This document shows, one piece after another, positions 46,281 to 58,296 of a stretch of DNA of 64,000 nt. The stretch is from Imbricaverruca yamaguchii (Eukaryota > Arthropoda > Thecostraca > Neoverrucidae): assembly GCA_034440575.1 (NCBI GenBank), contig JAOTOL010001321.1:248001-312000 (forward strand), read 5' to 3'. The position numbers were made by a program, and so were the translations under genes. The notes beneath the pieces are model-generated. The model ran no database searches. It was not told the origin of the DNA and saw nothing but the letters and a program-made list of their open reading frames with translations. Position 1 is the stretch's first letter. The number at the start of each line of letters is the position of its first letter.

Positions 46281-48294
46281 CAGACAAATGCGACGCCCAA
46301 TATAAAAACAAACACATCATTGGATTGCATTGTTGTAGCTTAGGGCCCATCGACAGCATATGTGACATTTCAAACCAAGTACATCAGAAACATGTAACCT
46401 CATAACATAGTTTTCACTTGTGGTCAACCCCAGGCTTTTACTAGTAATGCATTGGTGGCTACGAAAGTAAAAAACTGCAAGCATAGAAACAGATGTAGTT
46501 AAAATTATTTACCATGCATCAGTAATTACCCCTGAGTGAAACTGAAAAATACACGGATAAAGCAGTTTCAGTTTATAAGTATCTACCCTCACCGAGTCCC
46601 ATGCACAGCAATCGCGAGCTCACAAAACACCGGACTATAACCGGACCGGAAGACTACAAAACATGGCGAAAGGAAATCGAACTGAACCGGTAGTGTTGCA
46701 AGATACCATCATAGCCGCCAGCTACGACGCCTATACTAAAAAGATACAGCTATTCACCACGTTAAATGCGGTCCTAGCCAGCGAAGTAATGTCATCAGAA
46801 TGAAGCACCATCCACAGATGTGATTTCAGGGGCTATGGATGCCGCCCCTCGCCATTTCACGCACTGTGATGAAGTTACGAGACAAAACTAGTGTGTTGCA
46901 TGTCAGAGCAAATTGTCATGGCACTGGATGGACATCCTCTTGGTCATTGAGTAGCTTTTTACCGACGGTCAAGGGCCCAAGACTTCCCGAATCGTCGAAC
47001 ATCAACACCTGCAACGTGCGATAAGACTTCCGGAATCGTCGGACTCCAAAAGCTTCAGCGTCAGCCTGCGACACATCTGTTGCACATGAAGTAGCGAACT
47101 AAACACCAGGGTTTAGACTAGGCTCATAAAGCAGAGATGCATCGGCATCCCATCTGACCTCGTAGTGCTCATGGTTAGCGGTCCGAGCCAGGTCACTTGT
47201 ACTAATTATTAGTGGTTCAAGCCAGTTTTGTTTTTTAGGCACTCGTAGGCTAATAACAGCAGATGCATCGGGTAAAGTGTGAAAACGATAGCTTCGCCTT
47301 GCGTGTAATTTGCAACGATATTTACTTTCCGGATCAATGATGGTCGTTGAATTAAGGCCAAAGTCAATAAGACAGATCCCGATGCATATTGTTCAATTTG
47401 AAAACGTTCTCGTTGACACTGCAGAGGCTGATAATCTAACGCATACACTAACAATCATATGAGCACGTTAACTGTAGTGAGGCTGCCAAGCGTCAAGATT
47501 TTAGCAAAACTGTATCACGCGCACCCACATAAATGGTGTGATAACGTGATGACCGACCATGATTGGACCATCCCCTTTATGTAAAAATATGTACAAAGGA
47601 TGCACCGCCAGTCATCCAAAGCGGCGATGGGCCACGGCGCTACGTTTGATGGTTAGAATTGATGGGGACGTTTTAGGGTCGCCGTAAAATGTCTAAGGTG
47701 GAATCACCTATCGGATGGCGATGGCTAAGCATGTAGCCACACCGCTCACACAATGTCCTTCTCTACATCACGTCTCCAGTAGGCGGGATACAGGTGAAGT
47801 GAAGGAGCAGACAATGGATGGAGACTTTTCCACAAAATGAGTAGCACTGACATTCCCCGAACCTAGCATACACAAATATTTGTACTATTTCAACGCATTC
47901 TGCATTGCGACGAGTGTATGCTTCATATATTGTACATCATAGCTTAATAATCATAGGTCGGGTTTCCGCAATGAACGCACCACACAGGGACCAGGGACAA
48001 TATCAGTGCAAAAGCCCAATATTCGTGAGTAATGCCTACATAAGACAGGAACCAAAGTGATGTTCCTGGAACAATCAACTGGTATTAGTGCTTCCAGCCA
48101 GGTCCAGCAGCAATCATTGCTTCAAAATAGAGGCCAAAATTTAGGATGATGCTACCGAAATGACAGAGCATAATGCTACTACCCTTCTGGGATTGTCTGC
48201 GTTCACCTTGACATACCTCCAGGCGGATTAACACCGCAACGCGCGGCTGTGGTTTATAGGAGCCGACTCATGTGCAAATGTCCCGTCACATCAG

Positions 48295-48296
<2 letters not shown>
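46281..48296. other. No recognisable gene
   Basis: Only a possible decayed tRNA-like segment around 47165-47240: a GGTTAGCG word followed about 45 bases on by GTGGTTCAAGCC, similar to a SINE A/B box pair. It is too eroded to call firmly. Confidence 0.45.

Positions 48297-48352
<56 letters not shown>
48297..48352. repeat. (TA)n microsatellite
   Basis: About 56 bases of uninterrupted TA. Confidence 0.99.
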
Positions 48353-48353
<1 letters not shown>

Positions 48354-49224
48354 CGGCGCTTATCTGGACGCCCGTAAAGCGCTGTACAGAGTTCAGGTTC
48401 GGGTCGTCACCTAAGAATCTCATCCCAAAGTGACCCTTCGCTTCGGTTCGCCATTGTACCAAATGATCTCGGACACAGTTGGCGAGAAGAAGCATGGCAT
48501 GGTTCGCCGGCTCCTGATACGGTACATACATTTAATTCACTTCGAACAACGTTTATCGATGCGCAGTACCACGGACTCCTCTAAGGCATTTTCACTAGGT
48601 GGGAAATATTCCTCGTACCTTATCAGTACAATATGACATCACAGGCGGACATAGCCCACCGGCTGGGGGTGCCAGTTTCGGCACGGGCCCAACCATGTCC
48701 TCCCCCTCCACCAGTGGCGTATCTAAAGTTTGCGTCATGGGAGAGGGCACACGGGTTTGAAGAGTGCCCTAACCACCACTATTTTCGGTTTAATAACGTC
48801 GGATCTCGTCCACAATTTTTCAAAGTGGCCTTTTGTATGTTTTTTTAATCAAATAACTAGTGGCCAACTTAATTCTCATGTGGAGGGGGTCCAATTTATC
48901 AACATCGTTTCTATGTCACCGGATTTCAACCATAACTCCCCCATCCTGTTCAAAGGTTTTTCTTTTGTATCCCGTGATGTCACCTCAGACTGCTGAAATT
49001 CCGCCTGCACAAATCACTTATAAATGTAAACTTTTTCCAATTTCAGGCAATGAAGTTAACAACGACCTGCCTCCAGACAGCCAACGTTCGTGCACGTGCA
49101 CACCCATTGTATTCGGCGCATTCGTCACACTTCGTGCGATTGTACGGTTTCTGCTGGGACTCATATGTTTTGCTGATTGCTACCACACTCGTATGCTAGC
49201 ATTACGCCATATTTGACGCAATGG

Positions 49225-50942
49225 GATGTCTCGCTTGGTGCTTGGCGGTGAAAATCGATTTATTCAATTCGGTGATCACGTGTCTTCTTCCCATAGTTTG
49301 TGTCCGGAACATTTTGAGACCCCAGCTCTTGTTATGGTTTCGTTGCATTTTTGTGCGACGTTGCATTTTGTTACGTATCAGCGCGATTTAAAATGCTCCG
49401 ATGTGTTTATTTAGTGCCAGGGATGTTTGTTCTTTTTGTGACCTTGTCGCTTCTGACGAGGCCCAGCTTGTTTTTGAAGACATCGTGCAGCCTCATGGGC
49501 CCGGTGTGCTTTGAGTGCCACCGGTGTGTTTTTTTAAAGCCACCAGTGTTATTTAGGGATGTAGCAAATGTGTGAAGGCCCTGCAGCTTTTTGTGAGGTT
49601 TAGTGTGCTTTGGAGGGCACGTAGCCTTTTCGGCCTCTCGTTATACTATTGGGGTCTTTCTATGTTTATTTGGGACTCCTGACTCACATTTATGTAACCC
49701 AGCATGACTTTGGTAGTCCCAGCGCGACGTTTAGGGTCTTGGAGCGTGGTTCTATGGGCCCGACGCCAGTTTTCCGTGTTCGGCACGATTTTTTGATACA
49801 GCGTCTAATTTTTTTAAGTCGAGATTTTCGCATTATTGTTTCAGTCACACCAGGCGCAATATGTGTGTGCACCTCTGCGATTTTTCGAGTTCCGGTACGT
49901 TTTTTTTCCTTGGACGTAGGGAAAGTTGAGATTAGTTTAGCCAATATTTACTTGAGAGGGCCTTGAGCATAGTTGACGTAACATATTGATTATTTATGCA
50001 TATATTTTGTGATCTTTTGGGCACAAATGGGTCACGTAAAGATTTGTATCCAGCAATTCAAAATCATTGATATTTTGAGTTGTTCTGACGTCGCTTTTGT
50101 CTCAACTTTCCCCGGGCGTGGGAAAAGTTGAGCATAGTGGTGGGGTAAGTTGATCAGAAACCTTATTTAGGTAGACCTTAGAAGCCCTATGTTCTGTCTG
50201 GAAAACATGAAAGCTTGTTCGATTCTTAGGTCTCCCGGTACGATTTATTTTCGGTGACTCGGCAGGTTTCTAATCCAGGGCCCGACGTTTTTTCGTTTTT
50301 TTCGTTTTTTTTTTTTGGGGGGGGGGGGGGGGGTAATGAAAAGATTTGTGAGGCCGCAGGGTGACATTCCGGATATGAATTGATGTGTGAGAGGCAACTG
50401 CAACTTTTGGAGCCCAATCGAGGTTTTCTGGCCCACCAGATTTATTTTCAAGGGCTGTGCCGCGACTTTTTTGGGTCCAAGTACGACTTTTTTGGGGGCC
50501 CGGCATCATTTGTTGGGACTTCTTGCGAGGGTTTTAGCAGCGTAGCCTCGAAACACAACGTGATTTCCAGGAACCCCGGACATACTTTTTGGTTTCTGAG
50601 CGCTACTTCGGGTTCCGATACTTCGAGGCCAGAGCGGGGTTTTTAGGGACCCCGATGCAACTATTCGGGGTTCCGCTCTCATATTTTGGAGCCCCAAGTG
50701 CTCTTCATCGTGTTTACTGAGCCGTTTTCGGCCCACCGCGTGATTTTTAGGGGCATCAGAACGATTTCGGTGCCCTCGGCGACATTTGCATGGCTCCGTA
50801 CGACTTTTTTGGACGTCAATGTGATATTCAGGGGCTCGGTGGGAAGTTTGAGGATCCAGCGGTATTTTCTGCGGTCCGGCGCAATTTGTTTAGACCCCGG
50901 TGCGATTCTTGTGGACCACAACCTCTCAGTGGGGGGGGGGGG
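49225..50942 (-). repeat. Degenerate 21-bp minisatellite, reverse orientation to the 3265-5360 array
   Basis: A block of G/C (GGGGCCC, GGGTCC and similar) followed by CGGTACGATTTTT, TGCGACTTTTT or a similar T-rich end, repeated. Between about 50470 and 50535 three successive units are each exactly 21 bases. On the minus strand this is the GGGGCCC-AAAATCG family of the window's left end. A less regular segment occurs around 49970-50215. It includes homopolymer runs of 17 G (50317-50333) and 12 G (50931-50942). Open frames crossing it are artefacts. Confidence 0.7.
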
Positions 50943-51351
50943 ACAACTGCAGCGTTTGCCCCGAGGAAAAGGGGTAGTGTCGCTCGGGGAAAGAAAACTT
51001 GAAATCGATAAACATTTCATCACGCTACACACATTCTATTCTTTACCAAGGCATCCAGCCAAGATGCATCAAGCTTCTTCTGTCTCTCCATTTCAGCAAC
51101 ATCGAAGAAAAGACCGAAAATGAATACCTAGCTCTCGTTACTCGTGGCATGCGGCCTGGCTCGCGTCACCCTGTTCCTCTGTGTTGTACGTAACAGTCTA
51201 GGCCATGCTTTTGTGACACCACCATTAATTGATCTAATCGCTGGCTTTGTAACATGAATTTTCACTGAATCATTTCACATTTTGGCCTTCCTTCTGCTTT
51301 GACCTCAGTATGAGTGCTGTCAAATTGCTACCTTTTTATCCGTGAACTTAT

Positions 51352-51627
51352 TTCCTCATTCCAAATAAGCTTTGTTTTACAAATTTTCCCCAAAATGAAT
51401 TTCCCAGAGGCAAAGCCTGGCGTCGATTGTAACTTCAAATGGACCCTAGTGTCATCACTTTTTGAGTAGATCTAATTTCTTGGATAGTTTATGGCCTTAT
51501 TCGTCGAGTGCTTTCCGATGACACATCTTTCGTTTGCGTGCGACGATTAGTTTGGAGATCAGAGGGGGTTTATAATGATCTCCCCGAGACGGGGTGTGAG
51601 GATCTGACGGGGATGCCAGGCGAGTGA
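51352..51627 (-). mobile_element. TTAA-bounded MITE, copy F (partial)
   Basis: Only the family's left third remains, in reverse orientation. CATTCCAAATAAGCTTTGTT, CCCAAAATGAATTTCCCAGA, CGTCGAGTGCTTTCCGATGA, CGTGCGACGATTAGTTTGGA and CCCCGAGACGGGGTGTGAGG appear in the order seen in copies D and G. The terminal TTAA is not preserved. Confidence 0.8.
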
Positions 51628-51779
51628 AGTACTAATGCCACCGTCGCAAGTAATTACCGCGGTATGACCAATATTTAGATGGATATGAAACCATGTGAGC
51701 ATCGAGAGAAATCCTCAGGAAGGTTCAAGCAACAACTTTCTCTCAATTCCCTATGAAGAAACTTCAATTCCGGCGATTG

Positions 51780-52734
51780 CCTTTAATGAACGCGTCGTGC
51801 CCTAACGGCATTCCCCGGCAAACTATGCCACTGCCGTCGAGTCCTTTGTGAAGCCCGGACAAGGAAGTAGCGATGTGGAGGGATCGACCGCGGGGCCCAC
51901 ATCCGGCTTCTTGTGATACTCCGCCGGCCAGAAGAGCCGCCGATCTTCAGCCGTGTGTTGATGTTGACTGTGACTCGACAGCTGTTCCCATCACCGGCCT
52001 CCAAGGCCGCTGGTGATGGATCACTATTTAATGTCGGCTGCACAAACGCCGAGAGCGAAGGCATGCACGAATGCACGAAACAAAGAAGATGCACACTAAC
52101 GCATCGTGCGAGGACACCTCGCCACGGATCGGTTCCGGTTTTACGAGAGCATGCTGCCGCGTTCCTACTTGATTTCCACAAACCCGCTTTCGTCAAGTCA
52201 CTTCGTGCAAACTTTCACTGCATAGTGCGAACGGATGCGAACACGACGACCAACTTTACCCCTGCCCGACGGTCGGCAATTTCGCCCCTTCACCATGACC
52301 AGAGCGGCCGCTGTGTGAAGACCGGTGCGATAACACGAGCGGCCGACCGCTCACATGTCCGCCAGGAACGTGCAAATATGTGCCACAGTTCCGGCCGGTG
52401 AGGAAGCGGCGCGCAATCGATACGGTTGCGCCGTTCGTCGTGTGGCGAAGTCAGCGCCACAGCACACCTGCTGATAGCGCCAGAACCGGGGTGTAGCAAC
52501 GGTCCCCAGAAACGGCCGCTGATCGCCACCGTCCCGGAACAATCGTCCACCGGCCGTGATGGCTACCGTTATCCCGCCAACGTCCGGGATCCACAACCCT
52601 GGCCCTGCAAACGGCTCCGTGCCCTCTGCGCCTTTGTAGATTGTACTGTCCAGCGCATTCAAACATCGTTGGCACGGATGGGACTCAGGGGTACCGTCCG
52701 TAGGGACTCATGGGTACCGGGATTGGCAGGGTGT
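51780..52734. other. GC-rich region upstream of the tandem array
   Basis: CpG-rich with overlapping open frames (for example plus 52426-52821). An imperfect hairpin CATCACC-GGCC...GGCC-GC-TGGTGATG lies at 51989-52018. No domain recognised. Confidence 0.4.
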
Positions 52735-53460
52735 CTGGTCAGCAGGACGGCAGGACTGAACCCCTATCCAGCCCCCGTCTCCGATCCTGACCTACGATCC
52801 CAGCAAGGCCGACAAGGCTAGGACTGAGAGGGTAGTGGAAATGCGAGGGTGTCGGGCCAGCGGGGACGGCCGGACTGAACCCCTGTCCTACCACCGCCCC
52901 GGGCCCTGACCTACGGTCCCGGCACGTGGCTGCGACCGAGATGGTAGCGGGACCGAGACGGTAGCGGGCCGGCGGGGATGGCCGGACTGAACTCTTGTCT
53001 CACCACCGCCCCGGGCCCTGACCTACGCTCTCGGCACGGCCGGCCAGGCTGCGACCGAGAGGGTAGCGGGACCGAGACGGCGGCGGGCCGGCGGGGACAG
53101 CCGGATTGAACCCCTGTCCCACTACTGTCCCGGACCCTGACCGGCGGTTTCAACACGACCGGCCTGGCTGTCTATGAGAGGGCGCCGAGTAAGAATGGAC
53201 GGCTGGACTGAACCCCTGTTCTACCCGTCCCTGTCACCTGTACCGCCCCAGGATCTGACCTACGGTCTCGGCACGGCCGGCCCAGGCTGCGACCGAGAGT
53301 GAAGCGGGACCGAGAGGGCGGCGGGCCGGCGGGGAGGGCCGGACTGAACCTCTTGTCCCACCACCGCCCCGGGGCCTGACCTACGTCTCGGCACGGCCGG
53401 CCAGGCTGCGACCGAGAGTGAAGCGGGACCGAGAGGGCGGCGGGCCGGCGACGGCGGCGG
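52735..53460 (+). repeat. GC-rich tandem array, about 115-120-bp units, about 6-7 copies
   Basis: Each unit contains, in order, GCCGGACTGAACCCCTGTCC, CACCACCGCCCCGG, CCCTGACCTACGGTCTCGGC, ACGGCCGGCCAGGCTGCGAC, CGAGAGGGTAGCGGGACCGA and GACGGCGGCGGGCCGGCGGG. Unit lengths vary and are not kept in multiples of three, so it is not coding. It ends about 75 bases before the core promoter listed next, so its length variation could influence that promoter. Confidence 0.92.
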
Positions 53461-53534
53461 CCGTCTCTCCGCCGGCCAGTCGGGCTGGTGGTGGCTCGGC
53501 GGCGGCACCGCGTCCGGTGGCTGTACTGACCCGC

Positions 53535-53569
53535 TCAGTGCCGCGCTATGTGTACACAGCGCAGGACGG
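53535..53569 (+). promoter_or_regulatory. Candidate core promoter: Inr + DPE
   Basis: CTCAGTG has A at 53537, matching the arthropod initiator TCAKTY at all but the last base. At +28 to +33 (53564-53569) GGACGG matches the downstream promoter element RGWYV at exactly the required distance. There is no TATA box. It lies in a CpG-rich block, 144 bases upstream of the ATG below. Motif matches are short, so chance is possible; the fit of position, spacing and following exon is what supports it. Confidence 0.45.
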
Positions 53570-53680
53570 GCGCGGACACGACGGCCGAGCTCGCCCACAG
53601 CTGATGCGCCAGCTGGCGCCACCCGTGACCTGTGCAGGTGACCCGGGACTGTCCGAGCACGGCCAGCTGCTGAGCACAGG

Positions 53681-53749
53681 ATGCACCTCGTGACCGTCGG
53701 CGTCGCCGCCTTCCTGGCGTCGGTCGTGGCGCAGGCGTCGACTGAGCCG
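53681..53749 (+). CDS. Candidate first coding exon: signal peptide, splice donor at end
   Basis: ATG at 53681 opens MHLVTVGVAAFLASVVAQAS followed by TEP, and the exon ends at CCG with a strong GTGAGA donor at 53750. The peptide has a short start, a hydrophobic core of about 15 residues (LVTVGVAAFLASVVA) and small residues at A17 and A19, fitting a secretory signal with cleavage after AQA. The codons are almost all G/C-ending (GTC, GCC, CTG, GCG), unlike surrounding DNA. It is preceded by the Inr+DPE pair and a GC-rich 5' region. The product is probably a secreted or type I membrane protein, identity unknown. The exon ends in phase 0. Downstream exons are not securely found; one compatible candidate is at 63007. 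Confidence 0.6.
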
Positions 53750-56700
53750 GTGAGAACACACCCGCACATGTGTATACTCCGTCTCCCACTGTCATATGGG
53801 TTGATGGAAACTCATCGCTGCTTTTCGGCTTAGCGTACCATGTACGGTAGCATTGCCAGTTATGCGAATCATGAGCCATGATGCGTAAGCTGCATCGTTT
53901 CATATTTGAAATGTTTCGGCATGCTTCTCGGGCATTTAAATCGCTTGGGCCGTTTTGCATTAAATGTAATAATTGCATCAAGATACCGAAATTAAGTACC
54001 CTGTAGCCTGACATGCATGATTTAAGCAGGCTACATAATTATCTGACCCAACAAGATTGGCAGTAAAACAGTGGAAACAGGAACGATTTCTATGGTGCAA
54101 AAAGTGTGCATTTGAAAGAAAAAACAGCATGATTGAACATCAAGAATATAGCACACGGCCATACACAAATACGCAGTGAAAACGTACGCATTTCAAAACC
54201 CCATAGGTTAAAGTAAGGGCTATTAGAGAACGAAGCTGTAATGTCATACAAATTCCGCGATACTTTGGTGCGTTTTTGCAAAACGACAAACGTTTCAAAA
54301 GCTGTGAACTGGTCAAGCAGGTGGATGGATCGCTGAAGCATAGCCTGTCTGGTAATGTAAGGAAGCTCTTTTTGTAGCTGAAGGAAGGCTATCACAACAT
54401 TCCACGTCGCCGGCAATACTTTGGAGGAATTGAATTAACATAGCCGCACGTATTCAATCTCCATGGCAAAGAAAGTCAAACATACGAAAACATTCTTTGT
54501 CTTATGTTGCAACACCGCTTCTGACATACAGCATAACTATACAACAGAAATATACCCCAACTCCCATCAGATACCATAGTTCTTACATGTTGCTTGCTGA
54601 TGTAGAGATAATAATTAAAGTAGCACACTGCACGGCCTGCCAGGCGCTTCATTGTCCGGTGCTCCCTTGCTGTGGCACGTGGGCAGCATAACAGCATGCG
54701 CACCACGCAAATATGTAGCAGGCCTGCGTGGAGAGACCTCTTAGCTCAGCTCATCTTGATTTTGGTGCGTGTAGAGGGAAACCAAAGTCGGGATGTCTAA
54801 GTACGAAACCTGAGCGACTTAAATAATCTTTCACTTGTGTCATACAATGATATTATCAACATATTTAGAATTGCAAAAGTCATTCCCATATTTGAGATTG
54901 TAAAAACTTTCAAATCTGGGAAGCAAGCCAACTGCATGCTATGTTTCGTGCCCTTCATGACATCCTCGCCCATCCCCCTCTTTGATTCCGACGTTCATTG
55001 GCTAGTTCCTCGAGCGCGTGCAAACGTCCGTGAATGCAAAATATACATATGCCGATACGAACGGCGAAATATAAGTTAATGCCAGCACAAGTATGTAGCA
55101 ATGTCTGGCCTCATTTCGTTGCCAGTGTAAGCTATGCGGCTGGTTAGCTACTAGTTAATGCTAAAAGTGGTACGATGATGAACGGTAAACTACAATTGTG
55201 TGAAAAGCTAGTGCTTTGATTAATGATTCCAAGGCATTTCCCAACGTTTTGAATGCGTTGCCTTCATCAGGAAAATAGTACTAATTACAAATTTACGTAT
55301 TGAATAAAAGTAGTAATGTGTGTACTAAGTACTAATTTTCCACTCAATTGATATCCAATGCGCCATTTCTTTCGTTGTAAATACCGTGCTCTCTGATTTC
55401 ACCTTGTTTCAAGTCCAACAACTTGGTGATATTTAGTGCATTTGTTCATCAATAATTCAAGATAGGCTAAAAAGACATCTATTATGTACAGCAAAGTGTT
55501 CCACAGTATAAGATATTATGGTTACCTGACGTCGATAATGTAAGAAATGCATTACATTAGATAAGTGTTCGCTAATGTCACCAATATATTATAGGCAACG
55601 GAGTGTTAAATATTTCTGCAATAGATTGGGCGGCATTTCTGACAGTTATCCACCACATCGGTACTGTCTATTTTTGCATTGCTGAAGTTCAGCAATTCCA
55701 GGTGTAGTTCCGTGGTCGTGAGTACGTGGGTGGTAAAAAGTCCGCCGAGATGCTGATCACATCACCACCGCTGAGACTGCCGGCGCTGGCCTTGAGTCGC
55801 TGCCGGGCGCAGTTGTGAGAATGTTGCTCTGTAGCCATGTGGCATGCTGTATCAGAAGCTCAGGAAAAGGTCGACAATCTGCCACTCGTGTCGGCCAGAG
55901 AACAAAATGTGCAAAGATGTGTACTGGCTATTTGCCTCTGATACCTCGTCTGCCCTGGGAGATTGGATTTTGTTAGGAACTAGAATGCTAATATTTTAAA
56001 TCGGTATGCTCATTTTGCTAAGATACGTGTACCTTTTTTATATTACACACACGTGGCTTGTAGGGCAAGCCCTTTGTCCATACCACTTGGTATGCCCATT
56101 GTCCATCTCACTTGGATCGCATTGTCCGTTTCATATGGATCGCATTGTCCATACAATTTGGATCACGTTGTCCATATCACTTGTGGTCACATAATATCAG
56201 CAAATGTTCATTCTGCGATGTCTTGCAGAGTAGACTGGTTCACACCTCTGATGATCGCCTCTGTCTTACTCCCGTTGTGTCTAGCCTGATAATGCTGCAA
56301 CTGTCTGGGCTAGTGAGGTTTTTATCAGCACTCAGTGCACTTCTGGGAAGGCCACACCGCAACATTCACTGCGAATTATAACATGTTTTCTCCAGAGGCT
56401 GCGAATTTCTGCAGCATTGCAGAGTGGAGTTCTACCAGCAGGTGTTGACCGATGACGCGCCCTGGAAAATATCCAGGTATCCTACCATGAATGTGTCCCA
56501 TCGACACAACACAGACCAGTAACGTTCCTCCTTTTGTGATGCATCCTACCCTGCGGTGGGTATTCGTTGTTACCGTCACAGCTTTTCAAGACATGCCGTT
56601 GAACTGCAAATAGGAAGAATTGAATGTACCTGAGTAGACGCATGCGTTTAATTTGTTGTGTGTATAGCATTTGTTGCGTCCATCGTGTGTATAGAATCCA

Positions 56701-57044
56701 GTTCTGACATAGGAATTAGCATGGGCCTTTGATGTTATTCTTCCGACTAGACTCTCACTTCTTAGCAGGTCTTCAGACATCAGAAGGCATTAGTGTCGTA
56801 TGCTTTTGGGTGGAGCTCTGTCCCTTCAGTGGCTTATTTACCCTTCCCCTTCATGTTTTTTTCTAGATTTATTGTGGGATCCTATAGACCCCCCACACAC
56901 ATAAATTTTGGCGCCATGTCTAACATGCGGACACGCATAAGAGAACCAATATATACCATATCTGTTTTTGCTTTCCAAAGGGAAGGATGGGTGTTACCTC
57001 TCTCCTCCCCCAATTCAGAATTGACCATTTATGTAAACTAAGCA
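53750..57044 (+). other. Possible first intron of the preceding gene; no exon recognised
   Basis: A return to A/T-rich sequence after the donor. A small GC-richer patch at 55700-55850 contains a minus-strand 49-codon frame starting MATEQHSHNCARQRLK and, on the plus strand, a GTGAGT word at about 55713. Neither makes a convincing exon. Confidence 0.4.
56080..56180. repeat. 27-bp tandem repeat, about 4 copies
   Basis: CATTGTCCATNTCACTTGGA followed by TCG or TCACG, repeated with small changes. Confidence 0.9.
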
Positions 57045-57200
57045 CGCCGATGAAGCCATAGGAAGCACAGTAAACACAGTAGTGAAGCTATGGGAAGCAC
57101 AGTAAACACAGTGGCGAAGGCATTGGAAGCACAGTAAACACAACAGTGAGACCATGGGAAGCACAGTAAGTAGAGTGGTGAAGCCATGGGAAGCTGACTA
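57045..57200. repeat. 36-bp tandem repeat, about 4-5 copies
   Basis: Units of the type GAAGCCATGGGAAGCACAGT then AAACACAGTRG, mildly diverged. Confidence 0.92.
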
Positions 57201-57222
57201 GTGCAACACGGCCTGCTTTATC

Positions 57223-57365
57223 GCTGCTGGCGAAGCTTTAACGCGACACAATATATCACAGCTGGCGAAGCTTTAACACGACACACAATATATCACAGCT
57301 GGCGGAGCTTTAACGCCATACGCAATGTGTCGCAGATGACGGAGCTTTAATGCGACACACACTAT
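57223..57365. repeat. 35-bp tandem repeat, about 4 copies, adjacent to the 36-bp array
   Basis: GCTGGCGAAGCTTTAACRCG followed by ACACACAATATATCACA. A different unit sequence from the preceding array but nearly the same period. Confidence 0.92.
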
Positions 57366-57790
57366 GAACCAAGTAGGAAGATCTTGTGCCATCGACTTGC
57401 CGCCGTCAGCGCCTTTGGTCCGGCGCGTGCCGGTAACTACACGCCGAATGACGCTGCGAAACCGCACCAAAGACAGGGCCCAACGCCCGAGCCCACCCAG
57501 GGCCCAACACCCGAGCCCACCCAACAGCACCCTGCGGGCATCCATGGCCAAAACCTTGCCAGTCATACCGGGTCGAACTGAGCGGCCAGCGCGCCGGTCA
57601 GGAGGTCGACAACGGCGGACGTTTGCGACAGCCCGCTCTCGAGCGGTGCGTCAACACGGCGCCAGGCGTGTCAAGGTCGCGTGAGGAGGACTTCCCTGCC
57701 GGACGAGATGCGAGCGGCACCGTCGCCACCGCCGCTGCCCCCGTTGCGTCAGGCCGCCTACTTAGACGCGATTCGCACTGGGTCCCGTGC
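57366..57790. other. GC-rich island, unassigned
   Basis: An open plus frame at 57364-57684 is Arg/Pro-rich (APLVRRVPVTTRR, SPPRAQHPSPPNS) with a short internal CCCGAGCCCACCC duplication. No motif or splice pair convinces me. Confidence 0.35.
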
Positions 57791-58135
57791 AGGGATGGAT
57801 AAATAGGCTGTTCCTGGGATTTTAGGATCCAGAACGTCATCCTCTTCAGAACATTATCCTGTCAGTGTTATCACTTGGGCGATGAATGGTGCTGTTTGAC
57901 AATGAACTGCTTTGTGATATATTACTCAAGACTTACTGGCAAATGCAAACAGAGTCACTAATATTACATGCTTGAAATAGAATATCCTCCCCATACTCAA
58001 TTGTCCAAAACGTTACTACTTTACATCCAGGATTGCGGAGCACAAATCCAACCGTGGAACAGTAACGTCACAGCCAACCAACTAAGCTACTATTCTAGGA
58101 CGGGCGGGTTAGAATACCTGATGGATGCGGCAGAT

Positions 58136-58159
58136 CCTTCCGCTTGCGCCAGCGGAAGG
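58136..58159. repeat. Perfect 9-bp-stem hairpin
   Basis: CCTTCCGCT, loop TGCGCC, AGCGGAAGG. No poly-T follows, so it is not a terminator of bacterial type. Role unknown. Confidence 0.9.
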
Positions 58160-58296
58160 TCGGAAACCCGTTCGAAGGCCTCAGATTATACGGCACAAAG
58201 TCATATAAGGGAGATGTGACGCAAGCTTCTCTTTCGCCCGTACAACTTCGGTAGGGAGGGCGACCGTCGGACATGCAATTAGCGTGATTGTTTTCA

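Noticed and set aside
47165..47240. tRNA-like GGTTAGCG ... GTGGTTCAAGCC pair as a SINE
   Set aside because: Box spacing and flanks are too eroded to separate it from chance; mentioned only in the stretch description.
53260..53769. 169-codon Pro/Arg/Ser-rich minus-strand ORF
   Set aside because: It is antisense to the GC-rich tandem array and the signal-peptide exon; the composition explains its openness.
55690..55850. Exon with GTGAGT donor on plus strand or MATEQHSHNC mini-ORF on minus strand
   Set aside because: The plus reading stops in the phase needed to join the 53681 exon, and the minus frame has no splice or promoter support.
58136..58159. Intrinsic terminator
   Set aside because: No T run follows the stem and the setting is not bacterial.
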